NCBI GenBank assembly: GCA_034769895.1
Contig: CM068372.1
Location: 240,708,343 to 240,772,342, forward strand
Length of the DNA: 64,000 nt
Reading direction: 5' to 3'
Source: Magicicada septendecula
Taxonomy: Eukaryota; Arthropoda; Insecta; Hemiptera; Cicadidae
Made by a program: the position numbers and the translations under genes. This document shows positions 1 through 11,352 of the stretch, in pieces (the stretch's first letter is position 1; each line of letters opens with the position of its first letter). The notes under the pieces were generated by a model. It saw nothing but the letters and a program-made list of their open reading frames with translations. It had not been told where the DNA came from and did no database searches.

Positions 1-158
1 AAATTATTATCTATTTTTATTTTTCCCCAAAATTAACGTTACATAAGAACCATTAGCTTTTATTAAAACACAATATTTTTTATATTACCCTAGGTAGGCC
101 TAAATGTCCCGTTACAGTCAATCGATTTCTCTGCTGTTGTCTTTGTTGATAGCATTAC
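1..158. other. No gene; truncated downstream flank of the protease remnant
   Basis: No reading frame resembling reverse transcriptase follows the minus-strand protease, as an intact pol gene would require. On the minus strand the stretch is AT-rich with an AATAAA-like run. I infer that family A element is truncated here or interrupted by unrelated sequence. Confidence 0.4.
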
Positions 159-551
159 CTATTCGGCTCTGATTCTCAAGACATTGTTTTTTAAGTCAAC
201 TATAAATCCATATGCGTTCATAACGTCCACACCAAGAATTGCTTCATCCACAATGTCTGCAACAAGTACTTGATGATTAAACTCAAGTCGACCGAGGCGT
301 AGGTGTATCTCCACTTTGCCAAACACTTTTACAGGCCGTCCAGTAGCTGTTCGCAAGCTGCAAGACCCCCAGATTGGCTTGAGATCTTTCACCACGTCGG
401 GGCGCATAGTAGAAACTGTTGCACTTGTGTCAACTGTAATCGAGGTTGGCCTTTCTTGAACACATCCGATAACTACCAAGCTCCCGCTGTTTTTCTGAAG
501 TGTAGAAATTACGTATAGTCTATGGGCTTTGTTCGTCCAGGTAATCAGCAC
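159..551 (-). pseudogene. Retropepsin (aspartic protease) remnant of LTR retrotransposon family A
   Basis: This 130-residue frame has the two landmarks of a retroviral-type aspartic protease. Near residue 40 is an active-site motif VDTSATVS, where families usually have D-T-G-A. Near residue 105 is the hydrophobic I-L-G-V-D segment that normally packs behind the active site (AILGVDVMNAYGF). In an active element the protease would process the Gag-Pol polyprotein. It overlaps the end of the gag frame at 520-551 in another frame. No zinc knuckle lies between them, so DNA has probably been lost. The Gly-to-Ser change and the absence of any downstream reverse transcriptase argue against activity. 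The match is by motif only; the family assignment rests on the neighbouring gag. Confidence 0.7.
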
Positions 552-1658
552 ACACCCCGTTGTACCGACTATTGCTCGTTTCCCTGCTGCTAAATTCTAA
601 CCCGACAATCTCGTTATCTCGGACACCGGCAGTAAATGTCGGCATCGCAAAACTCGTTCGAAAATCTTCTGGTGCTTCAGGATAGGCCAGTCTAATTAGT
701 CTGTCGATACTTGCTTCAAACTCTTGAAGGCTCTCCCCGGAATGCTGTCGCCTTGCTCTCAACTGGGTGCAGTACACATCTCGCAAATGTTTATCGCCAT
801 ACTGTAATTCTAGAGCTTTTATTAACTCGGTATCGATGTTCTGGCTGTCAGGTGGCACTTTCTGTAGTAGTTCTGCCACGGGTCCTTTTAGTGTGAGAAC
901 GAGTGAGACTGCCTTGTCTTTCTCTGTCCAATTATTTGCGCATGCAGCAGCTTCAAATTGGCGGAGGTACGTTGCCCAGTGACTGCTTCCGTCAAAGGTT
1001 GGAGCTTTGACATGAACTATCCCTCCTGCAAGCAAAGTGACTTTCTCTAGTAACATATTTTCTGTGTCTTTTTCGGTCTTTATCATTGGTACAGTCTGTT
1101 CAGAAATTTGTTTTGGTTGAATCTTCATGCACTGTTCAATTTCACTTTTAATTTGTTCTCTTATGTTTGCCATTGAGTTTTCTTCTGCAGAATATTTTTG
1201 TTGACATAGCTTCTTCCACATTCAAGACATATTTTTTTACTTCAGATATTTTTGTAGACATCAATTCTCAACACTCGAGACAGATTTTTCTACTTCAGCT
1301 ATTTTTAATGTCATTGATTCTTGTACCTCCGATATTTTAGTAACTTGCTTATTAAGCTCACCTCATAGGTGACCCAATTGTGCGGTACTATGTTCTTGCA
1401 TCTGTTTCTGCTCCTGTATTAATGCTTTGATTCTTCTGTTTCACGCTTCCGTTCCTCTGCCTCCTGTCGTCGTCGTTCATCTGTCTCTAGAATTAATGCT
1501 ATCTGACGTTCCTCAGCCTCTTCTCTTTCCTGCCTGCGTTTTTCATCTTGTAGGTTTTGTGCTTCTTCTCTTCATTCTTCTTTTTGTCGTCTTTCTGATT
1601 CTTCCTGTGCCTGCCGCAGCAGCGTTTGGAAAGCTTCCATCATCTGACTTGCATCCAT
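520..1658 (-). pseudogene. Gag remnant of LTR retrotransposon family A
   Basis: The likely start is the ATG at 1658, which opens MDASQMMEAFQTLL and a Gln/Glu/Arg-rich coiled-coil stretch soon broken by stops. The longest intact part (1221-520, 233 aa) holds a capsid-like domain with VHVKAPTFDGSSHWATYL, NNWTEKDKAVSLVL, then LRARRQHSGESLQEFEASID. That order is usual for Ty3/gypsy-type capsid proteins. A second copy, on the other strand at 46489-47470, has nearly the same protein sequence, so this is a repeated family and not a host gene. Gag would build the cytoplasmic particle. Multiple stops and the missing nucleic-acid-binding knuckle make it a pseudogene. Confidence 0.8.
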
Positions 1659-1730
1659 TGTTTTCCGATTAATTACAAATTACACTCATCTTGTACAAAG
1701 TGTCCACTGTTTCCACTGTTAACCGTTCTA

Positions 1731-1747
1731 TCCCAGTTCAGACACCA
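1731..1747 (-). promoter_or_regulatory. Primer-binding site, tRNA-Leu type
   Basis: Read on the minus strand this is TGGTGTCTGAACTGGGA, one base downstream of the LTR end. It resembles the complement of eukaryotic tRNA-Leu 3' ends. The plus-strand copy at 46400 reads TGGTGTCAGAACTGGGA. Confidence 0.65.
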
Positions 1748-1748
1748 C

Positions 1749-2304
1749 TGTTACGAACGTCTACTTGATCGTCGTAGGTACAGTGGAAAACAAAATAAGT
1801 ACAAGACACCAATTAAGTCACTAATCACACCTTTAATTTTTACAGTTAAACAGTTTGTAATTAACAACACAGTCTCTGCAACAAATCAAATGAAAATTGT
1901 TCACACACAATAAAATGTCCACTAAAATTAAACACAATTGTATTACAATTGCGCTGTCCGATTATAAAACACCACTCTTAACTAATAACCACTTGAACGC
2001 GCACAGTAATATATATCGTGACTATAACTCTCGAACCGCACTGTCAATATTCGCACTAATACTGAATTGAACATCGTTGAGTACTGGTATTTATACCTGT
2101 GCTCACAGATCAGAATGTTCCTAATTGTGTCTTAGCGCTCGTGTGAACTACGTAATTAACTGCGGCCTTGACACAGTCCACGTGGATGGCGCCTTCGAGA
2201 AACCTCTCGAAAATGCGCAGACAAGCACGTATGCCACACGCGTTACGTCGAGATTCTTCTGGCACATTCGACAAACATGTAGATTGTTCTGTGATGTCAT
2301 AACA
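1749..2304 (-). repeat. 5' LTR of family A retrotransposon
   Basis: On the minus strand the segment starts TGTTATGACATC and ends CGTAACA, directly before the primer-binding site. A TATA-like box (TATAAAT, plus-strand 2089-2095) is followed by a TCAAC start-like context. The same box and flanks recur in the LTRs at 46068 and 47528. The 5' boundary at 2304 is chosen from the TG...CA ends only, because no second LTR of this copy is in the window. Confidence 0.65.
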
Positions 2305-3077
2305 CCAGGAAGAAATGGCTGGAGGATTTTTAAGATGGAACAGGCAGCACCTTGCCTATGCTGTGTTGTGAAGATGATGAAGATCATGATGATGTATCAA
2401 GGATGTCAGTAAATCAGTGTTTTTTCTATGCTAACAGTTTATCTCATATTTTAACAAGTCCCTGGTACAAATTGTTTCAAGTTAAGGCTTTATAACTCGC
2501 ACATGTTGTTAGTTGTTTCTTTTTTACCTTTTCACTATTGTACTTATCCGTGGTTTCTCATACTTGACAACATTACATAACCATAGTGGCAATAACAGTG
2601 CAGAATGGCCCACGTGTTTACCATGAGTCAGCTGACAGGCAACTCGCTTATTTTGTTGTGTTGATAGCGTTTCTGTGCAGAACCTTGTTGTGACTGGTTT
2701 TGAATATATATTTTTTTTTATCGAGTTTACAGCATGTGAGCATACCGTCATCCTTGCTTAAGGTCCAAATGTACCTTACACATTTATAAATGCCTTATAA
2801 AGTACCTTATAAATGTACCGTCATGCTTGCTATGACAGCCAAATGTACACATATCTTTGTTAATGAATATCCTTTGTTATAATATTATGTCCTTCACTCT
2901 CATTGATTATATAATTTACATTAAACAAATTGGCTCCAACTGCCCTTAATTCTGCAACTGCCCTATAGAAGTCCCATTACAGCAAGTAGATTCACAGTTG
3001 TTAACTCCATTCTTCTTCATAGCACTGTTCAGACTCAGACATCTGACCAAAATTTCTCTACCGTACCTAGAGAAATT
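2305..3077. other. No gene seen
   Basis: AT-rich spacer between the family A LTR and the Penelope tail. The short open frames have no recognisable domain. Confidence 0.5.
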
Positions 3078-3470
3078 TATTGAATATTTTTAATTTCTTT
3101 ACCTTAAGATTATTTTCCTGTATTTGGAACATGTTTTCTGGGGAATCCATCATCAGCCTTCCTAATTTTGTATCTTGTGGAGTATTTGTGTTTTGGTTGG
3201 TTGTTGTTATGCTTTCCTGTTGGTTTTTGGTATTTTATACTGATAGTATTGTGTGTTTGTTGTGTATATATTAACTTTTTGAGAATTTTCGATGTTGACT
3301 ACTTTGAAAATTGTGTCATGTTTTGTATTGATTTGTGCATTAGTTTGTTTAGTTTTGTGTGTGAATATTTGTAAATAGGCTACAACATCTTGAGGCAAAG
3401 AAATTATAAATATTAAATAAATTGTATATGCAATATGCATCAAGAAATAGACTGTAGCAAAAAGTGTTTG
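3078..3470. mobile_element. Penelope-like element tail, inverted arrangement
   Basis: 3078-3380 is the reverse complement of the tail also found at 13526-13740 and in each 5.38-kb unit near 48640-48835. Shared landmarks on its own strand are CCTAATTTTG-type sequence, a hammerhead-like core and ACATGTTCC. From 3388 the tail's distal end (CATCTTGAGG onward, then AGACTGTAG and GTGTTTGA) is read on the plus strand. The locus is therefore two tail pieces back to back, the right one truncated. The (GT)n tract begins immediately after the right piece. Confidence 0.65.
3128..3156 (-). ncRNA. Hammerhead-ribozyme-like motif in Penelope tail
   Basis: Read on the minus strand: CTGATGA core, a 3-bp stem TGG/CCA around a 5-nt loop, GAAAA, then CATGTT. 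Hammerhead ribozymes are a known feature of Penelope-like retroelements. The core fits but stem III would be only about two base pairs, and activity is untested. Confidence 0.4.

Positions 3471-3472
<2 letters not shown>

Positions 3473-3505
<33 letters not shown>
3473..3505. repeat. (GT)n microsatellite
   Basis: Uninterrupted GT dinucleotides abutting the end of a Penelope tail. Confidence 0.95.
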
Positions 3506-3506
<1 letters not shown>

Positions 3507-4323
3507 CCATTTTAACAGTTGCAGTAAATGTTTAGTTTGTTGAAACAGCCGTAAATGGAGTATTTCATTGAGAAAAATAATTTATTTTTTGTTTTAGGGT
3601 AGATATTTTATTTATATTGTAACGAGTTGACTCTGTCGTAGTCTGTAAAAATATGTTTTATCATGTGTTATGTGTGTTAGCCCCACACGTTGTAGTCGTT
3701 ACTTTATGTTTATTTACTTACTTTTTCTTTTTGTTACGCTGACGATGTCCGTCACGATCTCACGAATTACCAGTACCAATATCTCGCGAGTGTAAACATT
3801 ACCTGTCCTTTAATGAGTAAATTTCATTCCCGGGTGGCGCCAAATTGTTTATGAAAACAATTAAAAAATATGAAATTGAGCGGTCATTCTAGATGGTGTT
3901 GACTGATTCAAATTGCCCTCGCAATTGGCGGGCGTATAAATCTCGCTAGTAGTTCGCCGTGCTGCTGACATTTAACGCTGACAGACAGTTTCGCTCGTCG
4001 CTAAAGTACACAAACTTTATAATACAATTTACAATGAAATAAAGGACGGTTATTACTACTCAGTACTAGTTTATGAACGTGAAATATTTAATATTTGTTC
4101 ATTTGAATACAAAATTATATACTGTTATTAAATAAAGTTGCTCCGGCAATAAATAGACAATTTTCTCAGGTTGGCTAAAGTTGATTAAACGTTTCTAAAT
4201 TGACATGGCTGTCGTTTTATGTTTATTTTTTACTGTTCGTTTAATCTGAGTTCTTTTGGTTATGAAAAAATATTAATAAGATGATAATAAAGCACACTAC
4301 CTTACATCAATGGTACTTATATA
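3506..4323. other. No gene; possible LTR-like promoter remnant near 3830-4045
   Basis: GCGTATAAATC (about 3934) lies some 100 bases upstream of AATAAAG (about 4036), with a GC-rich TGGCGCC at 3836. This looks like a decayed LTR, but orientation and ends cannot be fixed and no retroelement coding sequence adjoins it. Confidence 0.3.
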
Positions 4324-4346
4324 CAGTAGAGTCCCGGTTATCCGCC
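4324..4346 (+). repeat. Left terminal inverted repeat of Tigger element
   Basis: Matches the reverse complement of 9099-9121 with two mismatches in 23 bases. Confidence 0.9.
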
Positions 4347-4837
4347 ATACACGGGCTGATGGAAGGGCGGATAAACTGGAATGGCGGATAATAGGGAGAG
4401 TTAAATAAAACGCAAATTTATCATAAAATTACGTTGTAATTTTGTAAATGTAATTAATAAACATCACGTTTTACAACAAATCAATAGAGAAAACAATACA
4501 GTACTGTACAATTATATTACAAAATTATAGTAAAACATTTTAGAGAACAAGCAACAATATTAAAGTTATACACTTACAAAAAAAGAGAAAACAATTACGC
4601 CTACTTTAGTACTTCACGCTTCAAGTTTAAGAATTCAGTACATTTTAACCCTCTGGTGGGCGCGCCCGCGGCAGAAAGCTGCAAATTTTAGTTTCTGAAC
4701 TGTCCCCTAGGTACCGGTAGTGTTTATTGTCTGTTCTGCCTAGTATGCAATTTTCATGATAGATGGCAGTATTTCCGACATGCGGATAAATCATGTGCAT
4801 AACGCTTCAGTAGCTGTTGTGCTTTGAAAGGAGAGTG

Positions 4838-4876
4838 ATGTGTCTGCGGCTATTTTGCCGCCTCGCGCCCAGTCAT
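4838..4876 (+). promoter_or_regulatory. Upstream ATG and short uORF in exon 1 of the piggyBac transposase
   Basis: An ATG at 4838 opens 13 codons in exon 1. After splicing it would run past the split start in another frame and stop within exon 2. It may reduce translation of the transposase or be a by-product of drift. Confidence 0.35.
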
Positions 4877-6820
4877 GTAAGTGTTAATTTTTTGTTAGTT
4901 TTGTGATGTTTTTTTTATTTTGCATGCATATTTTGACCATTACCATAGAATCAAACGTCTTCTTAGACCTTGGTTAGGTTTTGTTTTGAATATTTTGGTT
5001 TTCGCCTATTCTATATACCGGTGCCTGTTTTTCCTATGTTATCTGAGTTTGTGTTTACGTTCAGGTCTCGTCGATTTGTGCGCCCTGAAGACTTTGAGAA
5101 AGTACTCATGGAATTATCAGAATTGTCGGAAGGAGAAAATGAAGAGGATGAGTCAGATGACCCAGATATGGAGGATGAAATGATACAAGCTGACAACCAC
5201 AGCAGTGACTCAGAGCAATCAGCGGATGAAGCGGATGCCGATCAACTAACTGTGCCAGAAGTCGCTGAAGATGATTACCATTTTCACATTGGGAAAGATG
5301 GAGATACGCTTTGGATGAGTAACCCTCTATCTTCAACTAAACAGAAGGCCAAAAATATTATGAAAATAATGCCAGGTCCAAAAATGAATGCTACAACTGC
5401 GCAGAAAGAAGTAGACACGTTTCACCTGTTCATTACTGGTGCCATGATAGATGATATTGTAACTCACACTAACAGATACATTCAGAAAAAAAGAAATGAT
5501 GTCAATTATGGTAGAGATAGAGACTGTAGAGAAAGTACAAAAGTGGAGGTCAAGGCTCTCTTTGGTGCGTTATACTTGATAGGCATAAAAAAGGGATCAC
5601 ATACAAATTGTGCTGAACTGTGGAATTCCGATGGCACAGGAATGATAATTTTGCGCGGGCTCTTCAGTTATAAGCGTTTCCGATTTCTGCTTCGAGCCCT
5701 TAGGTTCGACAATTTAGATACACGGAACGAGCGAAGAGCTATGGACAAACTTGCACCTATTCGTGATTTTCACCAAAATTTTGTGAATAACTGTTTGGCT
5801 CACTACAATGCCAGCGAGTTTGTGACTATTGACGAGATGCTACATGCTTTTAGGGGGCGATGTGGCTTCATACAATATATACCAAACAAGCCAGCCAAGT
5901 ATGGGCTGAAAATATACGCACTCTGTTACGCAAAAACTTTTTATACTCTCAACTTAAGAAATATATTGTGGCAAGCAGATGCCTGGTCCCTATCTCAAAT
6001 CGAACAAACCAGATGACATTGTGAAAAGACTGGTTGAACCAATAAAGGGTTCCAAACGAAATATCACAACTGACAACTACTATACAAGCTACACTCTGGC
6101 TAAAGATCTTCTTGAGAAGGGGCTGACCTTACTCGGAACTATGAAAAAAAATAAAAGAGAAATACCACCAGAATTCCCAAGCCAACAAAACAAGAGAAAT
6201 CAAGTCGACGGTCTCTGGTTTTCAGTATGATTTCTGTTTGTCTTCTTCGGCACCTAAAAAAAAATAAGGCGGTGATATTTCTCTCATCGATGCATGATAC
6301 AAATGAGATAGACGAAGCAACCAGCAAATCCACAATAATCCTGGATTACAATGCCACAAAGGGAGGAGTTGATACGGTTGACCAGATGTGCGCATCCTAC
6401 ACAACTTCTAGAATAAGTAGAAGATGGCCTCTCGCGCTGTTTTATCGGCATCTTGATATCGCGGGAATCAACGCCAACATAATTTTCAAATACAACAATC
6501 CTGATAACCGAGAAAGAAGAAGACTGTTTTTGAAGAATCTGGCACTTAGCCTTATGGAAACTCATCTGGAAGAAAGCTCTAGACTACGTAACCTGCCAAA
6601 AGATATCACAGCATTTTTAGCTAAATATAAAAAAGAGGAGGAGGTTCAAGAAGCACCAAAACCAGGAATCTGTCATATTTGCGGACGGCATAAGAATAAC
6701 AGATCAAAAAGTGTGTGCCAGAGATGCAGAAATAATGTCTGTAAGAGGCATTCGCGTCAAGAGACAACATGTGTCAGGTGCGACAGCTACCAGGCCCAAG
6801 ATATGGACGTTGATGCCTAA
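4875..6820 (+). pseudogene. piggyBac-family transposase, frameshifted
   Basis: The enzyme would excise and insert the element at TTAA. The frame after the predicted splice opens MSRRFVRPEDFEK and an acidic N-terminal region. The catalytic domain shows the three expected Asp: VTIDEML (GAC 5831-5833), ITTDNYYTS (GAC 6072-6074) and TKGGVDTVDQM (GAT 6371-6373). The conserved GR...QYIPNKPAKYGLKIY stretch follows the first Asp. The C-terminus (6680-6780) is a Cys/His-rich zinc-binding tail, CHICGRHK through CVRCD. About 585 codons matches the family. It is broken by an extra base near 5956, a frame change near 6190-6205, and an extra A in a nine-A run at 6256. An AATAAA follows within 40 bases of the stop. 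The frame changes are few, so the insertion is not very old. Confidence 0.88.
4877..5064 (+). other. Predicted intron in the piggyBac transposase 5' end
   Basis: The 188-base intron begins GTAAGTGTT and ends TTTACGTTCAG, both strong splice consensus. Removing it joins AT (4875-4876) to G (5065) and so creates the ATG of the transposase frame. Without splicing, the same ATG is followed at once by TAA. Confidence 0.6.
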
Positions 6821-7276
6821 ACATTATGTTTTTGTGTTTAATAATAATAAATAAAATTTAAAACACCTTAACCAGTCTATTTGCTTCTCATACTACCTTG
6901 TCTAAGAGTAAAAAAGTGCAATTTACAATTGCGGTAAAAAAGCCGCAGTGCGCCCACTATTGAGTGCGAATTTTGCGCGCCCACCGAAGGGTTAACAAGA
7001 AAAATTTACTAAAAATAAATATAGAATCATACTAATGTGTACGTAATAAAATTGACTTACACTGTCAGAAATGTTGGAAGTGAGAGTTCAGTTCATGATG
7101 AGTGAAAAATTAGTGATCTTCGACTGTCTCCCTGATGATTCCCGCTTCTTTGCTGCCAAGTCTCGCCATCTTTGGAGCATCATTATGTCGAGAACCCTGG
7201 CTTCCTCTTGCTGCTCAACGTACTGAATGGCTGCTTCAAGAACTTTAACCCCTTCTTTGTGTGTGATCTTTTGGGG

Positions 7277-8698
7277 CTAAACAGTTTCAGAGTCTTGATC
7301 TTCAACAACATCATCGCTATTAACAAGTGTTACAATTTCTTCGTCAGTTATTTCATATTGGTCGTCTCCTGAAAGCCAATTCCATATTTCATCCAACGAT
7401 GCATCCTCACATCCAGGGATACGTTGCACCAAGGGCAAAATACTTTCATGAAGTTCATCCAGCATGCTTTCAGCCATATTTTCGTCCTTGCCCAACAGCT
7501 TATGCCACGACTTTGCAATTGTTTGTGCCCCGACGTCGGCCCAGGCCCTTGCAACCCAATAAGCGACATCCTTCAGATTTATACTTTTCAACTTCTTAAT
7601 CAAGTTTTGCCTATCTTCAATTTCTTGTATGACTGTTGACAGAAGCTTTCTTCGATAGTTTCGTTTAAGTGTTTCCAAAACACCCTGGTCCATAGGCTGA
7701 CAAATGGCAGTCACATTTGGTGCCAAAAACATACCCTTTATGTCCCCATCTCTAAGTTCGTCTGGATCAGGGTGAGTTGGGGCATTGTCTAGCAGTAAAA
7801 CTACTTTTCTGGGTAGGTTGTTGTCTTTTAAAAACTTCTCTGTAGAAGGAACAAATTCTTTAAAAAAACCATTCCTTAAAAATTTCACTAGTCATCCATG
7901 CACTTTTTTGATTGAAATATTTTACTGGAAGAGCATGTTTTGAAATGGTTTTAAAAGCCCTAGGGTTTTTGGACTTTCCAATCATTGCCAGGTCCATTTT
8001 ATGGTTTGCTGTGGCATTACTGCATGCTAAAATAGTCACTCTCTCTCTTTACTACGTTTTAGCCAGGGGCTGCAGCTTCAGTTCTGGCTGCAAGGCTCTT
8101 ACTCGGTAAGAGCCTTGATCTTAACAAGATCAAGGCCTGTTTTTGAAATTAACAGGCCTGTTTCATCACAATTAAATACTTGATCTCCTGTTAAGCTTTC
8201 AGTTTCAACAAAGTCTTGAAATTTTTTCTTAAACTGCTCCATTTCTTGAAAGTTTGATGACAGTTTCTCGCTGCAAATATTCAACTGACGGATTCCATAA
8301 CGCTTCTTCCATCTATCAAGCCAGCCAACGCTTGCTGTAAAATCTGCATCACCTTTGTTAAATTCTTTTTGAAACTGCAACACCTTTTCTTTTAAGATAG
8401 GTCCCGAAATAGGCACCCCTTTCTCCCTGAACTGTGTAAACCAAATGTACAACGCTTTGCTAACTTTTTCATAATCAGTATTTTTCATAGTTTTCCTATC
8501 TTCAAACGCAGTCTCAGTAACTCGTGAGGAACACCATTTTTCTAATTCTAATCGTCTCTTCTTCCAATCTCCAACTGTGCGATGACCGACGCCGTAGTGG
8601 TCAGCCACCTTCTGCAGCGTTTCCCCTTTATCCAGTCTTTTTAATGCCTCAAGCTTGTCTTTTATTGATAAAACAATTTACTTCCTTTTCGTAGCCAT
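7277..8698 (-). pseudogene. Tigger/pogo transposase (CENP-B-type HTH plus DDE), broken
   Basis: The start codon is the ATG at 8698 (MATKRK), followed directly by a TAA and then by a frame typical of the family. First comes a helix-turn-helix (KDKLEALKRLDKG, VADHYGVGHRTVGDWKKRR), then a CENP-B-like second DNA-binding domain (VGWLDRWKKRYGIRQLN). The DDE domain shows FNCDETGL (Asp 8165-8167), LLLDNAPTH (Asp 7787-7789) and AICQPMDQGVL (Asp 7688-7690). Between 7888 and 8099 several stops and frame changes destroy the centre, though the translation still resembles the family. The C-terminus is acidic. The gene lies wholly in the right part of the Tigger; the nested piggyBac sits downstream of it and did not cause the breaks. 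Confidence 0.88.
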
Positions 8699-9098
8699 AA
8701 TCGCAACACTATTAACAAGACTACACTATGACACTTTCACCAAAACTGCACTAGTCACTCACGGACACACCGCGTAAAAATAGCCTCACTGCTCACTACA
8801 GCACACAACAAGAAACTGCAGTCTACTAAGCGATGAGCATGTGAGCGATAGCGTTGGATGTTGGAGGTGGGGTGGGGTGAATGACACATGAGTCACAGCT
8901 AGGCTATAATAGGCGATGGGCAGTAGGCCAAATTCCTGCGGTACAGTCAGGAGCAATCACAAAGAGAGCACGTACACTCACGCCCGCAAACTATTGGCAC
9001 ACTATTTTTGTTGCAGTAATTAAAGAAAATATTTTTTACGTTTACGTTTTTTTACGCCGCTTGGGCGGCGGATAACACGGAACGGCGGATAATCGAAG

Positions 9099-9121
9099 GG
9101 TGGATAACCGAGACTCTACTG
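9099..9121 (-). repeat. Right terminal inverted repeat of Tigger element
   Basis: Inverted partner of 4324-4346; followed by the TA target duplication. Confidence 0.9.
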
Positions 9122-9123
9122 TA

Positions 9124-11352
9124 CTATTAGCGTTAATTACAATTCGTTTCTTAAGTGTTAAAAAGTGTGTGTTAAGAGTTCGTAATTTATACACAGGTTA
9201 TTTTCTGGTTACATACAAGTTTAGTTTTTATTTTCAATTAATCCTTGAAAGAAATTTAGTTATCAGTTCGTAGTGAGAGTTATTTGTGTTGTGAGAAAAG
9301 TTAATCAGAATTTATTCCATAAATTCGGGTATTTCATATATACTTAACAAATCTGTTGAGTTCGGGTGTAAAGTCATTCAGTTTTTAGTTAGGTGGGTCC
9401 ATGTGATCATCAATTTTCCATCATTTATAATTTGGAGTACGTCTGGCTTCTTTTTCGGATAATATGGATTAAATAATTAATTTAGAATATTTAATTCTGG
9501 TCTGTTGTCTCTGTTGAATGGACTAGTTCTTCATCAGACTTCTTCTTGCATCCTCATTTTATTAACTTTTGACTTATTTTTGATTATTTTAAATTAAAAT
9601 TGAGTCGAATATGGTTTGGCTTCTGTATGTCTTGAGCGTCAATAATGAACTAATTCTTTTTAATGGAATTATATTAAATAACTTTCCGTTGTTATGGCAG
9701 CTGTCTGTACTCTCATTGGCTGATCATATTTATGTCTATTGTTATAATATTTGAATTTTAATTCAAAATGAATAAATATCTTCTGATGGCTATTATTCTT
9801 CTGTCTTCTTATTTATATATTAGATATTATCACAACTGTTTATATTTTCTTTCAAAGATCATTTTGACATCCCATAAAGCTGGGTTTGTTTATGTATTAA
9901 AGTTTTGACAATAATGTTAGTATTATGTTATTACACTTCTTTCTTACTTTATGTCTTTAATATAACTTTTACATCTTAATATGGTTCACTAATTATACTT
10001 AATTAGTTACTTGCCTTGGATTTTCTAATACAATTGTTAATTTCTTATAATTTGTTCATTTTGGATTTATACAGTTAGGCATTTTATAGGCCTAAGTAGT
10101 AGTTGGCTATATCTTCTTATTTTACACAAATTAAAGATTATTTTACATTCACATATGTTTTGCTTGGTGTCACTTATGACTTGTTTACATTTTGAATTAA
10201 TTCGGGCTGTTTTACAATAATTGTATGTTCTTATTACTTTACAAAATCATTGCCTGTCTGTTATTCTCTTATTTCTTTTTCTGTCTTTACTCTAAAGATT
10301 ATTATTACGTTTGTAAAATTTTATTTCCTTACTTATCTATATTGCCATTTTTTATAACTTGTCTATCATTTAATATTACTTATAAAACATAACACAAAAA
10401 TTAGGTTGATGGTCTATTTACCTTTTTCAGCCATATTCCTTCTTATAAACTTAATTGAACAAATAATTATCTTGGTGAACAACATTATAACACCATTTAT
10501 TTTATCTTGCTAATTATCCCTTTGAACATTTTGATTACCATAGGATGTTTTATTTATTTTGCACTCATATTATTTAGTTTATTCTTCTTTTAACATTTAC
10601 TCTCTATTTTTTACTACTTAACCATTGTAACAATAACGTTCTTAATCATTATGGGATTTTTATCCTGAATGCCACTGTATTCCTAATCTACTATCACTAC
10701 TAATTATAATAACAATATTCTGGTTATTATTATTATTTGGTATTTATCACCCTTAAACTATAGTGTTAATCACTGGTTTTGGTGTCTTTACCTATATGTT
10801 GTGTTTTCTATTTATTTTGGGTTACACTGGCACTTTGCACTTTTTCACTGTACTTTAGTGTTACTAGTGGTTATTCGCTAATATTGATTTCTTTTACTCA
10901 CTTAATCACCTTCACTTCGTACCTATCTCTCACTTCTGGGTTTTTTATTGTTTTATTCACAATTGTTAGTTAGTATGTTAACAAATTTCATGTTCTGATT
11001 TACTTATCATTATAGAGTTATTCATAATATATACTATCTATTTCTCTGGTTAGTGTACTTTAATTGAGATTACTTTATTTGATTTTAACACTTGTCATTT
11101 ACATTTATTATTTGTTTGTGCCTTTTTCATCATCATTTTATTTTCTTTTTTATTTGTTTGTGTCTTTTTCATATACCTTCTCATTTTGTTTTCCTTTTAT
11201 TGGGTCAATCACTTGGGTTGGGTCATAGTCATTTGTCTCGTCATAGTCATTTTAGTTTCTTTAGTTTAATATAGTTGATTCATTATAGTGTTTTCCCTGG
11301 TATTGGGGTGGCTTTTTGTGTTGTAACAATATTTATATTTATTTTGTTACAG
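9124..11352. other. No gene seen; strongly AT-rich
   Basis: Long T-rich stretches give short hydrophobic frames without domains. It could be intron sequence of the host gene suggested by the candidate exon at 11353. Confidence 0.5.

Larger units (their letters stand above)
4649..6991 (+). mobile_element. piggyBac-like DNA transposon, complete ends, nested in the Tigger element
   Basis: The 2343-bp element has 17-bp inverted repeats CCCTCTGGTGGGCGCGC (4649-4665) and CCCTTCGGTGGGCGCGC (complement of 6975-6991). Each is flanked by TTAA (4645-4648 and 6992-6995), the signature piggyBac target duplication. It carries one plus-strand transposase gene. It inserted after the Tigger had settled, since Tigger sequence continues on both sides. 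Confidence 0.93.
4324..9121 (-). mobile_element. Tigger/pogo-type DNA transposon (Tc1/mariner superfamily), interrupted by a piggyBac insertion
   Basis: The element is bounded by inverted repeats CAGTAGAGTCCCGGTTATCC and CAGTAGAGTCTCGGTTATCC, the classic Tigger terminus, and flanked on each side by the TA target duplication (4322-4323, 9122-9123). Without the nested piggyBac it is about 2.45 kb, a full-length Tigger size. Sub-terminal CGGATAA motifs recur at both ends. The minus-strand transposase gene is broken, so the element could move only with a transposase supplied elsewhere. Confidence 0.92.

Noticed and set aside
3617..4120. Solo LTR
   Set aside because: TATA and polyadenylation-like signals are present, but ends, orientation and primer site conflict; kept only as a low-confidence note.
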